Part shown: piece by piece, positions 13,234 to 18,222 of the stretch
Layout of the letters: every line of letters starts with the position of its first letter
Position numbering within the stretch: position 1 is the first letter of the stretch
Source: UBA1738 sp045580145
GTDB lineage: Bacteria; Bacillota; Clostridia; UBA1381
NCBI GenBank assembly: GCA_045580145.1
Contig: JAZNNI010000001.1
Location: forward strand, 1-18,222
Direction of reading: 5' to 3'
Length of the DNA: 18,222 bases
Notes under the pieces: model-generated
Told to the model about the DNA's origin: nothing
Database searches by the model: none
What the model saw: the letters and a program-made list of their open reading frames with translations, nothing else
Program-made: the position numbers and the translations under genes

Positions 13234-15702
13234 ATGAATTTGTCATTTTCAACTAACCGCTGGACCGGAGTGGAGCTGGACGGATTTATTGATATTGCAA
13301 AGGAATACAGATTTAAAGGTATTGAAATTCATAATATCAAGGAAATTAAAAATAATCCGACAGATGTCTATCATAAATTAATAGAAAATCGTATCAGAAT
13401 ATCCTGCATTGATATGACCTGTGATATATCGGGCGAAGATAGCGAAAAAGCATTTTTGGAATTTGGCGAATGCGTTGAAGCTGCAAAGGCACTTCATACT
13501 TCATACATACGTATAAAAGCACTTGTCAGTGAAGAAAAAGCGTTGGAGTTTGTAAAAAAGGCATTGCCTATTGCTGAGAAAAATGGTATAATAATGCTTG
13601 TCGAGACTGTGGGTCTATATGCAGATACAAAACGTCTTGCAGAGTTTTTAAATACCTTTGCTTGTGATAACCTCGCGGCACTTTGGGATTTACACTATCC
13701 ATACCGTGAATACGGTGAGAGGCCTGAGGAAACTGTAAAAAATCTTGGCGCATATATCCGTCATATACATATCAAGGACTCGGATGGGGAAAATTCTTAC
13801 AGTTTGGTTGGCGAAGGCTCACTTCCTATTGCAGATATAATGAACGCACTTCGCTCGGTAAACTATAATGAGTTTATATCTATCGAGTGGGACCCGAACT
13901 GGGATAGTGATATTTCGGATATGGACATCATATTCCCGCATTTTGTGAGTTATATGTCTCGCTTTGAAAACCTGTCGAGAGCAAAACATACATTGTATGA
14001 GAATAAAAGCGGTACAGGAAAGTTTGTCTGGAAAAAGGATGCTCTTATTGAAAAGACTTTTTCGCAGGTACTCGACACAATGGTTGAGCAGTTCCCTGAC
14101 CAGCTTGCTTTTAAGTATACGACACTTGATTATACGAGGACATATTCCCAGTTCCGTGATGATGTCGATAATTTCTGCAGAGCTTTGATTTCATTGGGAG
14201 TTAAGGCAGGGAGCCATATCGCTGTTTGGGCGACGAATGTGCCGGAATGGTATATTGCCTTCTGGGCGGCAACGAAAATCGGTGCTGTTTTGGTAACTGT
14301 GAACACTGCTTATAAAATTGCAGAGGCAGAATATCTTTTAAAACAGTCAGATACACATACTCTTATTCTCATTGACAGTTACCGCGATTCTAATTACAGC
14401 GGAATTATTGCAGAGCTTTGTCCCGAGCTTGAACATACTAAAAAGGGCGAGCCACTGCACGCAAAGCGTCTTCCATTTTTAAGAAATGTAATAACTGTTG
14501 GTTATGAACAAAAAGGCTGTCTTACGTGGGAAGAGGCTTTGGCAAGGGCATCACGTGTCCCTGTTGAAGAAGTGCATCGTATGGCGGCTGCTGTTGATAT
14601 TCACGATGTCTGCAATATGCAGTACACATCGGGTACGACAGGGTTCCCAAAAGGTGTTATGCTGACGCACTATAACGTAGTAAATAACGGAAAGTGTATC
14701 GGTGACAGAATGGATTTGTCAACGGCTGACAGAATGATGGTACAAGTGCCTATGTTCCATTGCTTTGGAATGGTGCTTGCAATGACGGCGACGATGACGC
14801 ACGGCGGAACACTCCTGCCGCTTCCGTACTTTACTCCAAAGCCGGCACTTGCCTGCATAAATCAGGAAAGAATTACAGCTTTTCACGGCGTGCCGACAAT
14901 GTTTATTGCAATGCTTTCGCACCCTGATTTTGAAAAGACAGATTTTTCATATATGCGAACAGGAATTATGGCGGGTTCACCTTGTCCGATTTCTGCTATG
15001 AACGATGTGGTAAACAAAATGAATATGAAGGAAATTACTATCGTTTATGGACAGACAGAGGCATCTCCTGGTTGTACGATGAGCAGTACCGATGACCCGA
15101 TTGAAGTGCGTGTTGCAACTGTCGGAAGGGCACTTCCTGAAATTGAATGTAAAATCATTGACCCTGAGACAGGAGAGGATTTGCCGGATAATGTAACGGG
15201 TGAGTTTGTTGCAAGAGGCTATAACATAATGAAGGGCTATTACAAAATGCCTGTTGAAACTGCAAATACAATCGATAAAGATGGATGGCTTCATACAGGT
15301 GACCTTGCACTAAGGACTCCTGAGGGTAACTACTGTATCACAGGAAGACTTAAAGATATGATTATCCGCGGCGGTGAAAATATTTATCCAAAGGAAATCG
15401 AGGAATTTATTTATACACACGAAAAAGTTAAGGACGTTCAGGTTATCGGTGTTCCTGATGAACAGTACGGCGAAGAAATTATGGCTTGCATCATTTTAAA
15501 AGACGGCGAGCAAATGACCGATGCTGAAATGAAGCAGTACATCCGTGACCATATGGCAAAGCATAAGGTCCCGAAATATATCGATTTTGTGGATAGCTTC
15601 CCGATGAACGCGGCAGGAAAGATACTGAAGTTCAAAATGCGCGAAGACGCAGTTAAAAAGCTCGGCATTAAGAAGATTGACGGTATCGTAACAAAAGACT
15701 GA
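13234..15702 (+). CDS. Fusion: xylose-isomerase-like TIM barrel + acyl-CoA synthetase
   Basis: This gene encodes 822 residues in one uninterrupted frame, three bases after the previous stop. Its ribosome binding site GAGGAGG lies inside the end of the LeuA-like gene. Residues 1 to about 250 are a sugar-phosphate isomerase/AP-endonuclease-2 barrel. Likely metal ligands are present: Glu in MLVETVG, Asp/His in LWDLHYP, His in HIHIKDSD and Glu in SIEWDPNW. From about 270 to the end is a complete adenylate-forming ligase: P-loop YTSGTTGFPKGVMLTH, YGQTEASPGCTM, GWLHTGDLAL, the GRLKDMIIRGGENIYPKEIE hinge and the catalytic-lysine region NAAGKILKFKMRED. Separate enzymes of each type are common; I do not recall this fusion from any characterised system. 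It probably handles a hydroxylated or branched acid whose isomerised form is joined to CoA, but the substrate is unknown. Confidence 0.9.
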   Translation: MNLSFSTNRWTGVELDGFIDIAKEYRFKGIEIHNIKEIKNNPTDVYHKLIENRIRISCIDMTCDISGEDSEKAFLEFGECVEAAKALHTSYIRIKALVSEEKALEFVKKALPIAEKNGIIMLVETVGLYADTKRLAEFLNTFACDNLAALWDLHYPYREYGERPEETVKNLGAYIRHIHIKDSDGENSYSLVGEGSLPIADIMNALRSVNYNEFISIEWDPNWDSDISDMDIIFPHFVSYMSRFENLSRAKHTLYENKSGTGKFVWKKDALIEKTFSQVLDTMVEQFPDQLAFKYTTLDYTRTYSQFRDDVDNFCRALISLGVKAGSHIAVWATNVPEWYIAFWAATKIGAVLVTVNTAYKIAEAEYLLKQSDTHTLILIDSYRDSNYSGIIAELCPELEHTKKGEPLHAKRLPFLRNVITVGYEQKGCLTWEEALARASRVPVEEVHRMAAAVDIHDVCNMQYTSGTTGFPKGVMLTHYNVVNNGKCIGDRMDLSTADRMMVQVPMFHCFGMVLAMTATMTHGGTLLPLPYFTPKPALACINQERITAFHGVPTMFIAMLSHPDFEKTDFSYMRTGIMAGSPCPISAMNDVVNKMNMKEITIVYGQTEASPGCTMSSTDDPIEVRVATVGRALPEIECKIIDPETGEDLPDNVTGEFVARGYNIMKGYYKMPVETANTIDKDGWLHTGDLALRTPEGNYCITGRLKDMIIRGGENIYPKEIEEFIYTHEKVKDVQVIGVPDEQYGEEIMACIILKDGEQMTDAEMKQYIRDHMAKHKVPKYIDFVDSFPMNAAGKILKFKMREDAVKKLGIKKIDGIVTKD

Positions 15703-15732
15703 TAAAATATTTTATATAAAGGAGAAAATAAA

Positions 15733-16797
15733 ATGGATATCAAGATTACAAAAACAGAAACACCAAAGGCAAAGCCACAAGGAAAACTCGGTTTTGGAAA
15801 AGTTTTCACCGACCATATGTTCATTATGAACTATACAGATGGTAAGGGCTGGCACGATGCAAGAATTGAGCCGTATCACCCGATTACTCTCGACCCGTCT
15901 GCAATGGTTTTTCACTACGGACAGGAGATGTTTGAAGGACTAAAGGCATACAGAGGAAAAGATGGAAAGGCAAGACTTTTCCGCCCTGATATGAATGCAA
16001 AAAGAACAAACGCAACAAATAAGAGACTTTGTATCCCTGAGCTTCCTGAAGAGGATTTTGTTGAAGCTGTAAGAGCCGTCGTAGAGGTTGACCAGGACTG
16101 GATTCCGGAAGAAGACGGAACATCACTCTACATCAGACCTTTCATCATTGCAACAGATGAATTTTTGGGAGTTGCGCCAAGTAAGACATACCTTTTCATC
16201 ATCATTTTATCGCCGAGCGGTGCGTACTATGAAAGCGGACTTGCTCCTGTAGGTATATGGATTGAAGATGATTATGTAAGAGCGGTTCGCGGCGGTATGG
16301 GCTTTGCAAAAACAGGCGGAAACTACGCAGCAAGCTTGGCAGCACAAGTAAAGGCTCACGACGATGGATATTCACAGGTTTTGTGGCTTGACGGTGTTGA
16401 GAGAAAATATATTGAAGAAGTTGGAGCTATGAATATCTTTTTCAAGATTGACGGAAAGATTGTTACACCTATGCTCAACGGAAGTATTCTGCCGGGTATC
16501 ACAAGAAACTCTGTAATTGAGGTTTGCAAATCTTGGGGCTATGAAGTTGAAGAGAGAAAAATCAGCGTAGACGAGCTTATTTCTGCACAGAAAGAAGGAA
16601 AGCTTGAGGAATGCTTTGGTACAGGAACAGCCGCTGTTATCTCACCTGTAGGAAAGCTCAGATATAAGGATGACGTTATGATGATTAACGGCAACGAAAT
16701 CGGTGAAGTAAGCCAAAAGCTATACGATACAATTACCGGAATTCAGTGGGGCAAGATTGAAGATACATTCGGCTGGACAATGAATGTAGAGAAGTAA
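15733..16797 (+). CDS. ilvE: Branched-chain amino acid aminotransferase
   Basis: This PLP enzyme of fold type IV interconverts Leu, Ile and Val with their 2-oxo acids, using glutamate/2-oxoglutarate. The 354 residues match the long (group II) bacterial BCAT. Motifs include MVFHYGQEMFEGLKAYRG, RPDMNAKRTNATNKRL, SLYIRPFIIATD and the catalytic-Lys loop GGMGFAKTGGNYAAS (Lys near 190-195). LWLDGVERKYIEEVGAMNIFF and ECFGTGTAAVISPVG follow. AAAGGAG is about eight bases before the ATG. It is the third structural gene of the leucine-attenuated operon, a natural place for the last step of leucine formation. BCATs often also accept phenylpyruvate-type oxo acids, so it might serve the neighbouring ior module, but that is inference. 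Confidence 0.96.
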   Translation: MDIKITKTETPKAKPQGKLGFGKVFTDHMFIMNYTDGKGWHDARIEPYHPITLDPSAMVFHYGQEMFEGLKAYRGKDGKARLFRPDMNAKRTNATNKRLCIPELPEEDFVEAVRAVVEVDQDWIPEEDGTSLYIRPFIIATDEFLGVAPSKTYLFIIILSPSGAYYESGLAPVGIWIEDDYVRAVRGGMGFAKTGGNYAASLAAQVKAHDDGYSQVLWLDGVERKYIEEVGAMNIFFKIDGKIVTPMLNGSILPGITRNSVIEVCKSWGYEVEERKISVDELISAQKEGKLEECFGTGTAAVISPVGKLRYKDDVMMINGNEIGEVSQKLYDTITGIQWGKIEDTFGWTMNVEK

Positions 16798-16810
16798 AGG
16801 ACTTGATATA

Positions 16811-17608
16811 ATGTATAAGATACTGGACGCACATTGTCATATCTATCCCGATAAAATCGCACAGAAGGCGGCAGATGCAACGGGAAAATTTTATGACATT
16901 GAAATGAGTATGGATGGCACAGTCTCAAAGCTTATTTCCGAAGGGGAAAAGGCAGGTGTTACTCATTTTCTGGTGCAGTCGGTTGCGACGACACCGCATC
17001 AGGTTTCGAGCATTAATCACTTTATTGCGGAAAGTGTGAAGGCCGGAGGCGGAAAGATGACAGGTTTTGGGACTATGCATCCTGAGAGTGAGAATAAAGA
17101 ACAGGATTTTGAAGAACTGTTGTCGCTTGGTTTAAAGGGCGTAAAACTCCATCCTGATATTCAGGGATTTAAAATTGACGACTATCGGATGCTTAAGATT
17201 TACGAGCTTTGCGAAAAGTATAATGTTCCTGTATTGATGCATTGTGGTGACTCGCGCTATGACAACTCAAACCCAAACAGAATTGTTCCTATTTTGGACA
17301 TTTATTCTGATCTTACATTGATTGGTGCGCATTTTGGCGGATATTCAGTATGGGATGATGCAGTTAAAAAACTTTCCAAGTATCAAAATTTTTATGTTGA
17401 TACATCTTCATCTCTTTTTGAAATTGATGCAAAAACTGCAAGGGGATATATTGACGCATACGGAGTAGACAGGGTAATGTTTGGTACAGATTACCCGATG
17501 TGGACACCAAAAGAGGAGCTTGAAAGATTTATGGAAATTGAACTTTCAGAGCATGACAGACAGAAAATTTTATATGATAATGCCGCAAAACTATTGGGTG
17601 TTGAATAA
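16811..17608 (+). CDS. Amidohydrolase-2 family metal-dependent hydrolase/decarboxylase
   Basis: This gene encodes a 265-residue TIM-barrel protein of the amidohydrolase superfamily. Metal-site residues are visible: the HXH in LDAHCHIYP (His8, His10), His in VLMHCGDSRYD, His in LIGAHFGGYS and the essential Asp in VMFGTDYPMW. This set is typical of the amidohydrolase-2 group, which includes ACMSD-type and benzoate-type decarboxylases as well as lactone and amide hydrolases. It begins 13 bases after ilvE, behind a modest AAAGGA ribosome binding site, and ends the operon. Its reaction cannot be assigned. In this context a decarboxylase or hydrolase acting on an intermediate of the LeuA-like/fusion pathway is possible, but a general metabolite hydrolase co-transcribed by chance is equally so. 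Confidence 0.9.
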   Translation: MYKILDAHCHIYPDKIAQKAADATGKFYDIEMSMDGTVSKLISEGEKAGVTHFLVQSVATTPHQVSSINHFIAESVKAGGGKMTGFGTMHPESENKEQDFEELLSLGLKGVKLHPDIQGFKIDDYRMLKIYELCEKYNVPVLMHCGDSRYDNSNPNRIVPILDIYSDLTLIGAHFGGYSVWDDAVKKLSKYQNFYVDTSSSLFEIDAKTARGYIDAYGVDRVMFGTDYPMWTPKEELERFMEIELSEHDRQKILYDNAAKLLGVE

Positions 17609-17610
17609 AT

Positions 17611-17641
17611 AAAAAGGAGAGTGAAATTCACTCTCCTTTTT
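17611..17641. terminator. Bidirectional terminator between the leucine operon and spoVT
   Basis: A near-perfect palindrome, AAAAAGGAGAGTGA with TCACTCTCCTTTTT, has a tiny loop and A/T tails on both sides. It sits between converging stop codons (17608 and 17643) and should end both transcripts. Confidence 0.93.
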
Positions 17642-17642
17642 A

Positions 17643-18179
17643 TCAGCCTTCCATATGTCTTCCTAAGAAGTTTGCCGCAGCTTCTGCAAGCTTTACCTCT
17701 GTTTCTGTGGGACCAGAGTCCTTCATAATGAAAATAACAGAGCCGATTGTGTCACCCTCAGAAACTATCGGCACAACAACGCCTGCGTTATATTCCTGAT
17801 TTCCCTCTGCGATTGATAAACCTGAGTCAAAGCCTTGTGATTTAAAGGATTCCTTTTCGCTCATAAGATTTTCAATATCAGAGCTTACACGTTTTTCCAA
17901 AAGCTCCTTTTTTGAAACTCCCGAAACGGCAATAATGTTGTCACGGTCGGTAATAAGAGTAGGGATACCCATTGTTTTGTTTAGAGATTCTGCATAGGTG
18001 ATTGCAAAATCACCAAGCTCACCGATTGGAGAGTATTTTTTGAAGATTACTTCTCCGTCTTTTTCGGTAAATATTTCCAATGGGTCTCCTTCACGAATCC
18101 GCATAGTTCTTCTTATTTCTTTAGGGATAACAACTCTTCCCAAATCATCTATTCTTCTTACAATTCCTGTCGCTTTCAT
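17643..18179 (-). CDS. spoVT: Stage V sporulation protein T (AbrB-type regulator)
   Basis: This gene encodes 178 residues, the normal SpoVT length. The N-terminal swapped-hairpin AbrB DNA-binding domain is unmistakable: MKATGIVRRIDDLGRVVIPK (1-20), then EIRRTMRIREGDPLEIF. The C-terminal ~120 residues form the GAF-like sensor domain, from GDFAITYAESLNKTMG to PTETEVKLAEAAANFLGRHM. In Bacillus and Clostridia SpoVT regulates late forespore genes under sigma-G, so this genome probably comes from a spore-former or a relative that kept the gene. AAAAAGGAG precedes the ATG. The upstream promoter region is cut by the window edge, so I could not check for a sigma-G signal. It appears unrelated to the metabolic operons. 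Confidence 0.97.
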   Translation of the reverse strand: MKATGIVRRIDDLGRVVIPKEIRRTMRIREGDPLEIFTEKDGEVIFKKYSPIGELGDFAITYAESLNKTMGIPTLITDRDNIIAVSGVSKKELLEKRVSSDIENLMSEKESFKSQGFDSGLSIAEGNQEYNAGVVVPIVSEGDTIGSVIFIMKDSGPTETEVKLAEAAANFLGRHMEG

Positions 18180-18222
18180 ATATAAAATCTCCTTTTTAAA
18201 ACAATTTACAACATTATTCTGT

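Noticed and set aside
13980..14060. Frameshift or misassembly at the TIM-barrel/ligase junction
   Set aside because: The frame is open through a normal charged linker and both domains keep the same codon style, so a real fusion is more likely.
15438..16126. Antisense open frames across the ligase fusion and ilvE
   Set aside because: They are shadows of the conserved coding sequence, with no start signals or recognisable domains.
18180..18222. Sigma-G promoter for spoVT
   Set aside because: Only 43 bases are available; a GAATA-like -35 is visible but no matching -10 at the right distance.

Overview
The window reads as chromosome of a low-GC, strictly anaerobic Clostridia-type Firmicute. The evidence is AT-rich intergenic DNA, strong AGGAGG-type ribosome binding sites, a T-box riboswitch, a SpoVT sporulation regulator and a ferredoxin-linked indolepyruvate oxidoreductase. 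The gut or rumen is a plausible habitat, but that is inference from the metabolism. No CRISPR array, insertion sequence, integrase or clear frameshift was seen.

Layout. (1) 1-1360: a small divergent pair (an XRE repressor and a 77-residue unknown protein) sharing a promoter region with two operator-like palindromes, then a DUF2383-like helical-bundle protein and a tRNA-Arg(ACG) gene on the minus strand. (2) 1500-4570: an amino-sugar module with an N-acylglucosamine 2-epimerase-family protein, glucosamine-6-phosphate deaminase (nagB) and a divergent AraC-family regulator. The AraC/nagB intergenic region carries two 15-bp direct repeats exactly 21 bp apart. (3) 4578-10650, minus strand: a five-gene operon of acyl-CoA ligase, iorA, iorB, phenylacetate-CoA ligase and ACT-domain protein. 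It starts from a good promoter and a full T-box leader whose specifier is best read as UAC (Tyr). (4) 10696-11554: a divergent alpha/beta hydrolase. (5) 11562-17641: a plus-strand operon that starts with a consensus promoter, a 32-residue leucine-rich leader peptide and a Rho-independent attenuator. It continues with a LeuA-like protein that has lost the usual metal-site residues, a TIM-barrel/acyl-CoA synthetase fusion, a branched-chain aminotransferase and an amidohydrolase. (6) spoVT closes the window.

How it may work together. Two neighbouring, divergently oriented operons each appear to be switched on by amino-acid shortage, one by a Tyr-type T-box and one by a leucine attenuator. Each contains acid:CoA ligase activity. 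IorAB is reversible in principle, and some anaerobes use it to carboxylate aryl-acetyl-CoA to aryl-pyruvate. My main hypothesis is that the locus scavenges carboxylic acids (arylacetates, and possibly branched-chain acids) into aromatic and branched-chain amino acids by CoA activation, reductive carboxylation and transamination. The aromatic half rests on well-recognised enzymes. The branched-chain half is speculative, because the LeuA-like and fusion proteins have no function I can assign.
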